NCBI GenBank assembly: GCA_023807065.1
Contig: JAJJLU010000651.1
Location: 1-24,876, forward strand
Length of the DNA: 24,876 nucleotides
Source of the DNA: Isotricha intestinalis
Taxonomy: Eukaryota > Ciliophora > Litostomatea > Vestibuliferida > Isotrichidae
Direction of reading: 5' to 3'
Both the position numbers and the translations under genes were made by a program. Of the stretch, positions 8,349 through 18,300 are shown in pieces (position 1 is the stretch's first letter; each line of letters starts with the position of its first letter). A model generated the notes under the pieces. It made no database searches. It was not told where the DNA came from and saw only the letters and a list, made by a program, of their open reading frames with translations.

Positions 8349-10394
8349 TTAAATTTGTTCATAAAATAAAGCGTATACATTTGTACTATTATAGGAAATG
8401 TTTTTTTTACTTACATAAGAATCATTAAATTCATACCAATTATCATTAACTTTAGTATATGAATAATAATGTCCAAAATCTAAAGTTCCAGAATGATTAG
8501 AAATACCAAATAATTGATATTTAGTATTTTGACTTAAAACTAATTCTTTATCAATGAAATTTATTAAATCAATTTCATCATAAAATTCAATGCTTTTATT
8601 GCTTTTTCCAAAAGAAAAATAATTATATCTTTGAATAGAAAAAATTAAAATTTTAGGTAATTTAGCAAATAAAATAGATTTTTGATGATATAAATCTTTT
8701 TTATTACATTTTTCACATTTTGAAGACCATTTAAATTTTTCCCCTGAAAAATAAATAGATAATAAATTTCCTAAATTTAAATTATTTAAATTCCTATTAT
8801 TAGGTAATAATAAAGGAATATCTAAAATTTTTTCAAAAGAATAACTTTCATAACCACATTCACAAGTAAAAGTGTTGATGATTTGAGCATAAAAAATAGA
8901 AGTTATTATACTATCTTCTCTACTTAAATACCATTCATGATATTCATCATTTTGTTGCTTTTTACTTTTATTTTCTGTTTTTAATTCATAATATTTAGGT
9001 ATTATTTTATTTTTATTTAATTCTTTACTTATATCATCTAATAATGTTCTTAATAATTCTACTGTATCATGTTGACCATAATTTGCATATTGAATATGTT
9101 TTGAGGTAAATGTATTTCTAAATTCATTTGGGGAAAAAGCTCTTTGTGAATTTGATATATTTATACATAAATGTAAAAATGAATTTGATATTCTTTTTTT
9201 TTGGACTTCTTCTTTATTATCTATTAATCCTTTTATTAAGGGTTTACAATGAATTAAATTTTGAAGACATGTATTCATAAAACATGTATTACCTAAATTT
9301 TGTAATCCTTTTAATGAACTTACTATATTATTAATTGTTGAGAAATTACTATTTGAAAGTCTATATTTTTTTTCTTGGGTTAATAAAGAAGCATTTGTAT
9401 TATTAATTATATTATTATCATTTATTGTAATTTTATCATTTATTGTATTATTATAATTTATATTATTATTATTTTTTATTCTATTATTATTGTCATTTGT
9501 TGTAATTTTATCATTTATTATATTATTATCATTTATATTATTATTATTTTTTATTCTATTACCATTATCATTTATTGTATTTTTATCATTTATTGTATTA
9601 TTATCATTTATATTATTATTATTTTTTATTCCATTATTATTATTATTTATTGAATTATTATCATTTATTGTGCTGATTATATCAATATTATTCAAATTAT
9701 TAGATTCATTATAATTGTCTTTTTGATTTATATTTTTTGATTTATTTGATTTTTTATTTGATGAGGAAGGAGGCCTTTTATGATAATTTATTTCTGGTAA
9801 ACTTTCTTCTTTGCTTTTTAAATTTTTATGTTGTTGAGTATACAAAGCACTTTTAAATATCATATTATTTAATTTTTTGTTAGATATAATATTATTAGAA
9901 TTACTATTATTTTGATCAAAATTATTTGAATTCTTCCTTTTAGGAATTGAAGAAATATTTGATTTATTTGATATTCTTCTTCCTTCAGAAAAAAGCTTAT
10001 TTTTTGTATTTTTTCTTGAAGAATTATTATTTAAAATATTGGTATATCCATCTAAATAACTGCTGTGAATGCCATTTTTATTATTATTTTTATTAAAAGG
10101 GATTGGACTTTCTTTTAATTTATAATGTGAAGAATTAGAATGATTAGAATTAGATATATTATATTTAGGACCAATACTTTTATTTCTTATTTTTTTTTTA
10201 GATTCATTTTGAGGATAATTTCCGTTTCTATATGAATTATTATTATTTTTATTAGGAGAATATTTATTTAAAAAAGAATTATGAGGATATCCAGCTTTTA
10301 AACTATATATATTTTTTCCAAATTCACTAAGCATATTATTAGGTAAAACAAAATTTTTCATATATTTCCTTTGAGATTTTTCTATATCATTCAT
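8349..10394 (-). CDS. Ubiquitin-specific protease (USP/UCH domain)
   Basis: Deubiquitinase that cleaves ubiquitin isopeptide bonds. The USP domain occupies residues about 360-681. The Cys box is GLQNLGNTCFMNTCLQNL with catalytic Cys371; YGQHDTVELLRTLLDD (439-454) follows; a Zn-ribbon is formed by CECG (C511, C513) and CEKC (C560, C563); the His box is DFGHYYSY (H642) and FNDSYV supplies the third catalytic residue (D658). All key residues are present, so it should be active. The first 350 residues are basic, Asn/Ser-rich and disordered, with a 25-residue unit repeated three times (residues 256-330). Length is 681 aa, a simple domain plus a disordered tail. It is transcribed divergently from the next gene with only 58 bp between start codons, suggesting a shared promoter. 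Confidence 0.95.
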   Translation of the reverse strand: MNDIEKSQRKYMKNFVLPNNMLSEFGKNIYSLKAGYPHNSFLNKYSPNKNNNNSYRNGNYPQNESKKKIRNKSIGPKYNISNSNHSNSSHYKLKESPIPFNKNNNKNGIHSSYLDGYTNILNNNSSRKNTKNKLFSEGRRISNKSNISSIPKRKNSNNFDQNNSNSNNIISNKKLNNMIFKSALYTQQHKNLKSKEESLPEINYHKRPPSSSNKKSNKSKNINQKDNYNESNNLNNIDIISTINDNNSINNNNNGIKNNNNINDNNTINDKNTINDNGNRIKNNNNINDNNIINDKITTNDNNNRIKNNNNINYNNTINDKITINDNNIINNTNASLLTQEKKYRLSNSNFSTINNIVSSLKGLQNLGNTCFMNTCLQNLIHCKPLIKGLIDNKEEVQKKRISNSFLHLCINISNSQRAFSPNEFRNTFTSKHIQYANYGQHDTVELLRTLLDDISKELNKNKIIPKYYELKTENKSKKQQNDEYHEWYLSREDSIITSIFYAQIINTFTCECGYESYSFEKILDIPLLLPNNRNLNNLNLGNLLSIYFSGEKFKWSSKCEKCNKKDLYHQKSILFAKLPKILIFSIQRYNYFSFGKSNKSIEFYDEIDLINFIDKELVLSQNTKYQLFGISNHSGTLDFGHYYSYTKVNDNWYEFNDSYVSKKNISYNSTNVYALFYEQI
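9405..9629 (-). repeat. 75-bp tandem repeat, three copies, inside the USP gene
   Basis: Residues 256-280, 281-305 and 306-330 of the USP are copies of one unit beginning IKNNNNIN and containing INDK and NDN. This is three in-frame 75-bp copies that differ at a few positions. The unit is itself built of shorter ATTATT/TCATTTAT stretches. A length divisible by three keeps the protease frame. Confidence 0.9.
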
Positions 10395-10452
10395 ATTAAA
10401 ATTGAAAAAATATTTAAATTAAAAATTAATTAAAATATAAAAAAAAACTTAA
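10395..10452. promoter_or_regulatory. 58-bp divergent promoter between USP and UBL-like gene
   Basis: The start codons at 10394 (minus) and 10453 (plus) are 58 bases apart and the spacer is almost purely A/T. Both 5' UTRs and any core promoters must lie in it. No motif is distinctive. Confidence 0.55.
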
Positions 10453-10842
10453 ATGAAATCAAGAAAAGGAACAGGAAAAAAAAAGAAGAAGAAACAAGCA
10501 GTTTATAATTATAAATATCCTCAATTAGATTTTGAGAAATTAAAACAAGTTCCAACTTTAAATTTTATGGCTAGAAATCTAAATTCTAGAGCAAGTGATA
10601 TTATTGAAGGAAGTGTTCCAATAGATTTTTCTTTTAATAAAATTAAAGAAATTATTCAAGCTAAACATAAATTTTCTTGTGGAAATTTAAGGTTATATAT
10701 TTTAGAAGGTCAAGAAAAAAAATATTTAGATAATGTTATTTGTAGAACTTTTAAAGAATTAGGGATTACTGCTGAAAAATTTACTTTATATTATGAATTT
10801 GAACCTTTTGTTCATCCTATGCTTGAAGCTAGTTTAGCTTAA
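10453..10842 (+). CDS. Short conserved-looking protein, possible ubiquitin-like fold
   Basis: A 129-residue protein with a lysine-rich start (KSRKGTGKKKKKK) and no low-complexity Asn tracts, unlike most neighbours, which suggests a constrained fold. The middle reads VPTLNFMARNLNSRASDII. The C-terminal part has alternating strand/helix character: PIDFSFNKIKEIIQAKH, LRLYILEG, LDNVICRTFKELGI, FTLYYEFEPF. That pattern would suit a beta-grasp (ubiquitin-like) domain. There is no C-terminal di-glycine, so it would not be a conjugated modifier. I do not recognise the family by name. Only 83 bp separate it from the next gene on the same strand. Confidence 0.8.
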   Translation: MKSRKGTGKKKKKKQAVYNYKYPQLDFEKLKQVPTLNFMARNLNSRASDIIEGSVPIDFSFNKIKEIIQAKHKFSCGNLRLYILEGQEKKYLDNVICRTFKELGITAEKFTLYYEFEPFVHPMLEASLA

Positions 10843-10925
10843 AATAATATTTTTAAAATTTTTTTTTGATTGATTGATTTATTGATTTTTTTTATTATAT
10901 TTTTTATTTTTTTCTTTTTATTATA

Positions 10926-11591
10926 ATGGAATCATATTCATTAGAAAATGTATTACAAAATTTATATTCAGATAATTTCATTTCAATTGAAAATATGTTA
11001 AATTACTTATTAAAAAAATGTACTGATGAAGAATTTAAATCAATTATAAAAAATAAGAAATTTAATCTAGTACAATTATTCACAAAAGAATCAAATTTAA
11101 AATCCAAAAAAATAGCTATTTTCCTTCCTGATATTTTAACAAAAATATCAATATATACTCATAAAAATATAATAGAATCTTTTAATAATTGTGGAGCATG
11201 TTTTTTATGTGTCTTTTTTAATATAATACAAAATATACCTTCTTTAGAAGGAAAATTTTATTCTTTTCTAATAAGTTATTTAGGTGATTATGATGGAGAT
11301 ATTTTAGAAAAAAAATCAATTAAAATTTGTGCTGAAAGAACTTATAATATATTTAATAAAGATTTAAATAATAATAATATTGAATATTGTCATCATATGG
11401 AAAAAGGAGAATGGTGTGATTATATTGAAGGAATGGGAAAATTATTTATTAATGATTTATTTGTAGAAAAAATTAAAAATAATCCTAAAGGTATTAATCA
11501 AGTTATTGAAAATTTTATTAAAGAAAAAAATTGCTTTAATAAAAATAATGCTGATGAATTAATTAATTTTGTTATTAATATCATAAAATAA
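10926..11591 (+). CDS. Hypothetical helical protein
   Basis: A 221-residue protein that I do not recognise. It looks mostly alpha-helical, with repeating amphipathic segments (LENVLQNLYSDNFISIENML, then IAIFLPDILTKISIYTHKN), compatible with a small helical-repeat or ARM/HEAT-like fold. There is a cysteine cluster, NNCGACFLC, near residue 90, and a second Cys/His patch, YCHHMEKGEWC, near residue 155; neither matches a known zinc motif clearly. No signal peptide or membrane helix is evident. The clean start, continuous frame and tight 61-83 bp spacers on both sides support a real gene. Confidence 0.75.
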   Translation: MESYSLENVLQNLYSDNFISIENMLNYLLKKCTDEEFKSIIKNKKFNLVQLFTKESNLKSKKIAIFLPDILTKISIYTHKNIIESFNNCGACFLCVFFNIIQNIPSLEGKFYSFLISYLGDYDGDILEKKSIKICAERTYNIFNKDLNNNNIEYCHHMEKGEWCDYIEGMGKLFINDLFVEKIKNNPKGINQVIENFIKEKNCFNKNNADELINFVINIIK

Positions 11592-11652
11592 ATCTAAATT
11601 AATATTTATTATCTTTTTTTTAATTTTTTTACTTTTAATTTATTTATTTTTT

Positions 11653-13983
11653 ATGTCAAAATTTTATGATGAATTAAAAAGTATTTTTGAATATGAATTA
11701 AAAATTAAATTGTCTTTAAAAGCTTCTTCTTCGAATTCAGAAATGTCTTTATTAAATAATACTTTTAAATTTTTTGATGATGAAAATTCCGGTTTAATAA
11801 CAAAAGAAAAATGGCCAAATATATTAAAAAAATTAGGTTTGGTTGGTTTTACTGATGAAGATTTAAATAAAATATTTGATTGTTATGATAAATATCAAAC
11901 TGGATTAATTAATTATAAAAATTTTACTAATTATATTTTTGGGGAAGAAAGTTTTAATCCAATTAAACCTTATTTTTTTTCTGAAGACAAAAATAACAAT
12001 AATAATGATAATTTGATAAATAAAAAATATAAAAGTCATAAAAGAAGAAATTCATTAAATAATAATTCTTCTAATTTCAAAAAGATTTTTTATAATTATA
12101 ATGATGATAATGATAATAAAACAATTAATAATAATAATAATCACAATTTTCAAAAAGAAGAAAATTATCATACTTTAAAAAAAAGTTTTTCAGAAAAAAA
12201 ATTATCACCTCAAATAAAACAATTTTTCAAAATTTTAGTGAAAAATATAAAAGAAAAAACAAATGTAGACAATGGTATAAAATATTTTACCTTGGTAATG
12301 AAAATAAAGGAAAAAGAAGATAATATTAAAGAAACAATTACATTTGAGGATTTATATCAAAGCTTTTTGGAATCAAATATAATATTAAATAAAGATTTAT
12401 TAAAAGATTTTTTCTCAATTTTAGATTTATGTGATTTAAATTCAGTTTCAACAAATGAAATATTAAGATTAATAAAAGATAATTTAAGTGAAAAAAGAAA
12501 AAATTTAATTACTTATCAATTTAATAAAATAAATTTAAAGAAGGAACAATGGATAAATACAATTTATTTAAAAAGTATATATAATAGTGAAAAACATCCA
12601 GAAGTAATTTCAGGAAGAAAAAATAAAAATGAAATTTTTTCTGAATTTTCCTATACTTTAGATATTTATTTAAGTTACAAAAAAAGAGATAATCAAATAA
12701 ATTTAGAAGATTTTCTTGAATATTATTCTGGAATAAGTTCTAGTATTGATAATGATGATTATTTTGAAAAAATGATTAAAGGAGTTTGGGATACTAATGA
12801 ATTTGATGAAAATAATAATTTATATTTAAATGATAATGTTAATAAGAATTTGAATGTTAATTATAAACCACAAATTGTCAATCAAAATAATAATAATAAA
12901 TATCAAAATTTAAGGTATGACAATAAATATAATGATAATAATTATTATTTTGATAATACTTATGGAAATCATAATAAATTTTTATCAAAATCACTTCAAA
13001 ATGGGAATATTAAATTAAATAATAATAATTCAAATAATAATATTAATCAATATACTTTTAAACAATATCCTATCAACAATAGTTATCCTTTAAAAAATGA
13101 TTTATTTTCAAGAAATTTTTATACAATAAAAAATAATATAAGATATAATCCAATAATAAATAAACCAATTTATCCAGAAAAACAACAAATAAATTTATAT
13201 AAAAAGGACAATTCATTTAATCGAATGATTTTTCCATATTCTACTTTAAACAAATATATAAATTATAATAATAATATTAATTATAATTATATGAGAAACA
13301 ATATTTCTAATAAAAAAACAAATTATCATCTTTTAAATAAAAATAATCCATTGGAATATTTAAATATATTTAGAAATATTTTAGCTTCAAGAGGCTCTAA
13401 AGCAATATTTAATTTTCAAAAAATTTTTATTATGTATGATATTTTTCTAAAAGGAGAAATTGATTTTCAATCTTTTGAATCAATATGTCATAATTATAAA
13501 ATCAATTTGTCTGATAATCAATTATATTCTATTTTTTCTTTTTTTTTAGGTGATAATTCAAAAAAAATAGCATATAAAAATTTATTTAAATATTTAATAG
13601 GAAATATGAATATTTCAAGAGCTAATTTAATTAAAAGTCTTTTTGATAAATTAAATAAAAATATATTTAATCAAATTGATTTATTAGAAATTAAAGGAAG
13701 ATATAATTCAAAAAATCATCCTGAAGTTTTATCAAGAAATAAAACTGAAAAAGAAGAATATAATGAATTTATTGATAATTTAGAAATATATAAAAATTAT
13801 TTAAATATTATTACTCATTCTAATAAAATAAGTTTCACTTTTGAAGAATTTCTTAATTTTTTTAATCAAATTTCTTTGGGAATTAAAGATGATCAATATT
13901 TTTTTGATTTAATTAATAAAGTTTGGGATTTAAATAATGAAAACAATAATAATAATAATAATTATTATTATTATAATATATAA
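11653..13983 (+). CDS. EF-hand protein with two calcyphosin-like modules
   Basis: The 776-aa protein carries a degenerate EF-hand pair at the N terminus (loops near 41-53, DDENSGLITKEK, and 79-90) and two copies of the calcyphosin/CAPSL C-terminal module. Module 1 (about 245-383) has IYNSEKHPEVISGRKN and FLEYYSGISSSIDNDDYF; module 2 (about 575-770) has RYNSKNHPEVLSRNKTEKEE and FLNFFNQISLGIKDDQYF. In calcyphosin these are HPEVxSGRKTE and FxEYYxGxSxxIDxDxYF, so the match is strong. An Asn/Tyr-rich linker (384-570) separates the modules. Most loops lack the final Glu or other ligands, so calcium binding is probably weak or confined to few sites. The family is common in ciliated cells; a role in calcium-linked ciliary or cortical function is inference. 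Confidence 0.88.
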   Translation: MSKFYDELKSIFEYELKIKLSLKASSSNSEMSLLNNTFKFFDDENSGLITKEKWPNILKKLGLVGFTDEDLNKIFDCYDKYQTGLINYKNFTNYIFGEESFNPIKPYFFSEDKNNNNNDNLINKKYKSHKRRNSLNNNSSNFKKIFYNYNDDNDNKTINNNNNHNFQKEENYHTLKKSFSEKKLSPQIKQFFKILVKNIKEKTNVDNGIKYFTLVMKIKEKEDNIKETITFEDLYQSFLESNIILNKDLLKDFFSILDLCDLNSVSTNEILRLIKDNLSEKRKNLITYQFNKINLKKEQWINTIYLKSIYNSEKHPEVISGRKNKNEIFSEFSYTLDIYLSYKKRDNQINLEDFLEYYSGISSSIDNDDYFEKMIKGVWDTNEFDENNNLYLNDNVNKNLNVNYKPQIVNQNNNNKYQNLRYDNKYNDNNYYFDNTYGNHNKFLSKSLQNGNIKLNNNNSNNNINQYTFKQYPINNSYPLKNDLFSRNFYTIKNNIRYNPIINKPIYPEKQQINLYKKDNSFNRMIFPYSTLNKYINYNNNINYNYMRNNISNKKTNYHLLNKNNPLEYLNIFRNILASRGSKAIFNFQKIFIMYDIFLKGEIDFQSFESICHNYKINLSDNQLYSIFSFFLGDNSKKIAYKNLFKYLIGNMNISRANLIKSLFDKLNKNIFNQIDLLEIKGRYNSKNHPEVLSRNKTEKEEYNEFIDNLEIYKNYLNIITHSNKISFTFEEFLNFFNQISLGIKDDQYFFDLINKVWDLNNENNNNNNNYYYYNI

Positions 13984-14071
13984 AGAGAGTATTTTTTGAG
14001 TGTAAATTCTGATGTAAAAATAAGTTTTAATTTTTTTTGAGGAATAAATTTCATCTTTATAAATTAGATTT

Positions 14072-14284
14072 TTATATTTTATTTAAAAATGAATTATAAT
14101 TGTTTTCTAATTTTTCATATTTAATTTTAAATTGCTCATTATTACCTTTTAAAAAGTCTTCAAAAGCAGAATTAATAACAAAACCAATATCATCTTTTTC
14201 ATTATTAATATCATTTATTTCCTTTTCATTTTCTTTTAAATTTTTTTCATAAAGTCTTTTTTTATTAAGAAAACTAGATTCCAT
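14072..14284 (-). CDS. Small coiled-coil hypothetical protein
   Basis: A 70-residue acidic/basic helical protein (EKNLKENEKEINDINNEKDD, then DFLKGNNEQFKIKYEKLE), probably a coiled coil. It starts at ATG 14282-14284 and is divergent from the next gene with 86 bp between starts. Codon choice and residue mix resemble the confirmed genes. I cannot name a family. It could be a chance frame in AT-rich DNA, but its length and position between two genes favour a real small gene. Confidence 0.5.
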   Translation of the reverse strand: MESSFLNKKRLYEKNLKENEKEINDINNEKDDIGFVINSAFEDFLKGNNEQFKIKYEKLENNYNSFLNKI

Positions 14285-14370
14285 AAAATTTTAAAGAAAA
14301 TTTATAAAATAAAAAAATATATGTAAAAAAAATAATTTCTAATTTCTAAAAAATTTAAATAAATAAAAAA

Positions 14371-14775
14371 ATGAAAATCCCATTTTTTATTATATTTTTC
14401 CAGATAATATTATCCTTAAAATTCTTGAATGAAAATGAAAAAGTATTAAGATATTTAAAGGAAATAGATAATTGTCTAGCATATTCTGAAGATAAAAAAA
14501 CTTGTATAGAATGTGAAGATAATTATCAATTAGATTCAAAAGGAAAATCATGTAAACATAATTGTAATGATATGGATTATTGTAATCAATGCCTTATTAT
14601 TGGAAATAAAATTCAATGTCTTGAATGTATTCATCCTTATAAACTTAAAGATGGTTATTGTATTTTAAAACCTACAGTTTTCACTTGGATTATTATTGTT
14701 TATTTACTAATTATTATTATTGCTGCAATTTTAATTTTTATTTTAATTAAACCTAAATTTGATGAAAAAGTGTGA
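14371..14775 (+). CDS. Small Cys-rich type I membrane protein
   Basis: A 134-residue protein with a signal peptide (MKIPFFIIFFQIILSL), a Cys-rich ectodomain (about 34-98) and one transmembrane helix (TWIIIVYLLIIIIAAILIFI, about 105-125) followed by a short tail, KPKFDEKV. The ectodomain has the CxxC pairs of furin/growth-factor-receptor-like repeats (TCIECEDNYQLDSKGKSC, YCNQC, QCLECIHPYKLKDGYC) that abound in ciliate surface proteins, where they usually come in long arrays; this is an unusually short, single-pass version. It ends in TGA. A surface adhesion or receptor role is inferred from architecture alone. Confidence 0.82.
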   Translation: MKIPFFIIFFQIILSLKFLNENEKVLRYLKEIDNCLAYSEDKKTCIECEDNYQLDSKGKSCKHNCNDMDYCNQCLIIGNKIQCLECIHPYKLKDGYCILKPTVFTWIIIVYLLIIIIAAILIFILIKPKFDEKV

Positions 14776-15318
14776 ATCTTGATTTAAATAAATAAATTAT
14801 TTTTATTTTTTAATGTTTTTTAATTTGAATACTTTTTTACTATTTTTAATTAATTCTTTTTTAAGAATAGGAACAAGGAAAATAATATAGCTATCAATAA
14901 TAGCATTTTTAATTAATTAATATAAATTATTATAAAGAGAATTAATATATCAAGTTCACATTTCATAATAAATCTAATTAAAAATGAATTATTCAAATAA
15001 ATAAAAAAATTATATCTTATATATTCAATAATACTTTTCGATGCTGAAAACTGCAATTAATAAATTTATTAAAATAAAAACAATGAAAATGAACAAAGAT
15101 GATGATTTTAAATTTATGTGTCATAAATTTATATATTAAATTTTTTTGATATAATTTCATTAAGACTTTTTATCAAGAAAAATAAAGTTTAATCTCATCA
15201 AAGAAAGTTTTAACTATTAATATTGATGAAATAAAAATTAATATTAAATATATTAGCTTTTATAATATTGTTTTGTTGTACCTTATAAATTATTATCATT
15301 TATAAATACAAATTATAT
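14776..15318. other. Intergenic DNA between convergent genes
   Basis: A 543-base AT-rich spacer between the 3' ends of two convergent genes. The reading frames are short and stop-laden. A slightly GC-richer patch at 14865-14905 (gaacaaggaaaataatatagctatc) does not resolve into a recognisable protein. No RNA gene seen. Confidence 0.6.
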
Positions 15319-18300
15319 TTATAAATATTGTTTTAAATTATAAAAATCTCCTATGACATATTCTTCTTGAATATATTTATTTATTTCTTTTGTTTTATTT
15401 TGAATATTATTTAAATTATCTAAAAAAATTTTATCTTCTTTTACACTATTAAAATCAAAATAATCTAAAACAATGGTTTTTAAATAAAATATAGAAATAT
15501 CCATATATAACTTATCAACAAGAGAAATAAAAGGATGATCACAAATAATATTTTTAATTTTTTTAATTGTTTTATTATGAACCTTAATTATTTCAAAAAT
15601 ATCAATAGAATTATTAATTTTATTTATCATTTTTTTCCAATTTGAATCAATTATTTCATTATAAATAAAAGTTTGAATAGCTTTTACACATTTATAACTA
15701 CGATTAATAATTTGAGTAATTTTTAAAAACAATTCATTTTCATTTATTTCTTTATTTCTCATATTTTTTATTACAGAATAAATTATGGAACATACTTGAT
15801 TATATAACTTATGTTTTAATAATTTTTTAAAAAGTAAATCATAAATTGGAACAGTTGAATTATTCAATATCATATCAATAGGAGGTAAAATTTGAAAAGA
15901 AATTTGAAAACTTAATTCTAAATTAGATAAAGAGAAATTTAAATTTAATTTAGATAATTTATTTAGATTAAAAGAATCTATTATTTTTTTAAATGAAAAA
16001 TCATATTTTTTTTCAATTTCACTTTTTAATTGATTAGTTAAAAAAACAGTTGAATTTGATTTAAAAGATAAAGTTCTAAAATCAAAAACAGATTCAACAA
16101 ATCTTAAAATTAAATCTCCACTATAACATAATAAAATATCATGAAAGAAATTCAAATATTTATTTAAATAAAACTTATTTTTTAACATTAAAACAAAAGA
16201 ATGATTTGTTATTTTATATTGTCTAATAATAATATCATAAAAAAATTCTTGAAAAATAATTTGAATTGGAATTTCAATTTCATTTAAATTTGCTTTATTA
16301 TTAATTGAATTATCATTTAATAATATTTTAATTTTATCTAAAATTTCACTTACTTCTAAATCAACTTCTTTTGAAGTTTTTGCATGAGTCGTATAATTTA
16401 TTATATGCAATTTTTTACTTTGAGATTCATTTATTCTTTTATTCCCTATATCTATTGCTGTTTCTATTATTGGATTTATAATATTTGAATATATTATATT
16501 ATAGATTATAAAATCTGTATTTTCTTTAAAATATTTATTTTTATTTTTTATTATTTGATTATCAGTTATTATTTCTGAATTTTCTTCTTTTTTATTATTT
16601 ATATTTTCTTCATTATTATCTTCCATTTCGATATTTATTTCATTTTCAGGAATTGTTTCATTGAGATTTATTTTTTTTTCTTCTTTATTTTTATTATCTT
16701 CTTCTTCTGCATTTTTCATTTCAATATTAATATCATTTATATTTATATTATCTTTATTGTCGATGCTTTTATTATCTTTATTGATATTATTATCATCAAT
16801 ATTATAATCATTAATAACCTTTTTAATTTCTTCTTCTTTTTTAATTGGAATATGATAATTTTTATTAATATTATAAAACCCATAATCAATAATAGGGAAA
16901 ATTATATTAAATCCTTCATTATTATACATATTATAAAAAAATTGATTTCTTTTATTATTTAATTTTGCTCTTTCTATTTTCCATTTATTTTTTTCACTTC
17001 CAAAAATTTCTATTTCTTTTGTACTTTCTTTTATTTGTTGATATTTTAATTTTAAAACTTTTAATATTTCATTTTTATATGCTTCTTGTTCTTTTTCTAA
17101 TTCTCTTCTTGCAATATTTTCATTTTTTATTTTTAAAATTTCATTTTCTATTCTTCTTTTTTTATTTAATATTTGTTCTTTAATATCTTCTAAATATTTT
17201 TGCTTTTTTTTCCTAATTAATTCCTTTCTTTTTATTTCTTCTTTTTCACTTTCTAAAAATATATTTTTCATTTCTTTTATTCTTTTTAATCTTTTTATTT
17301 TTTCTTCATTTTCTTCAAGTTCAATTGCATTTATTATTTTTTCATTTATTCCAAACATTAATTCTATTTTTTTATTAAAAATTTTATCTTTGAAAATGAT
17401 AAAATTATCTAAAACATCAGAAGTAACATTTGTAATATTAATGTTATTTAAATAATCTATTATTTCATTTAATTGATAAGTTAAAACAGAATAATAATTA
17501 TCATCAAATATTTTAATTTGATTTATTAATATTGTATTATTTAATAAATAATTTTTGAAAGAATTTAAAAAAAAAGGAACTTTATTAATATCAATTCCAA
17601 TATTATTATTACTTTTTAAAATAAAATATTCATTTTGAATATCTAATACTTCACCTGTGAATAATAAATATAAAATAAAAAATAAATATGAATGTAAAGA
17701 AGTTAACAATAAATTTTTTATTAATGTGAAAACTTTATCTTTGGAATAAAAAGAATAATATATTTTTATTAAGGAATTTATTAATAAATGAGATTTTTGA
17801 TATAAATTCATATTTGTATAGAAAGTAAAATAAGTTTTTAAATCATATTGAAATTCTAAATTTTTTGGATTATTTAAATTAAAAAGTGTATAAAAAATGT
17901 TTAAAATAGGATAAATATAACATAATTTATTATATAATTGAATTAAAGTCATTTTATTTGATTTTAATAATTTTTTAAAATATATAATTTTTTCATTTAA
18001 TTTAATCATTATTTCATTTACATTTTGATAATATTTTTTAAAAATAAAAGGAATATTAACATTAATTCCATTAATTTTAAATAAAAAATTTCTAAGTAAA
18101 TATTGTATTAAATTCATTTTTGAACCAAAATCAATAAAAAAAGATAAAATATTTTTTGTCAGATCAGGTAAATTTCCAATAAATCTAATATTATTTAAAA
18201 CAGGGATTTCATTATTTAATTCAAATTTAAATGGAAATTTTTGTCCTATTATAAATGTATTAGAAGGAATTCCTTGAATTAAATAAATTAAATCATCATA

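Noticed and set aside
9490..9714. Plus-strand hydrophobic open frame (74 codons) opposite the USP tail
   Set aside because: It simply mirrors the Asn-rich tandem repeat on the other strand; no independent start context or domain.
14865..14905. Possible kinase-like fragment (GTRKII) in the spacer
   Set aside because: Only a few residues match and no ordered neighbouring motifs exist, unlike the clear remnant at 5259-5800.
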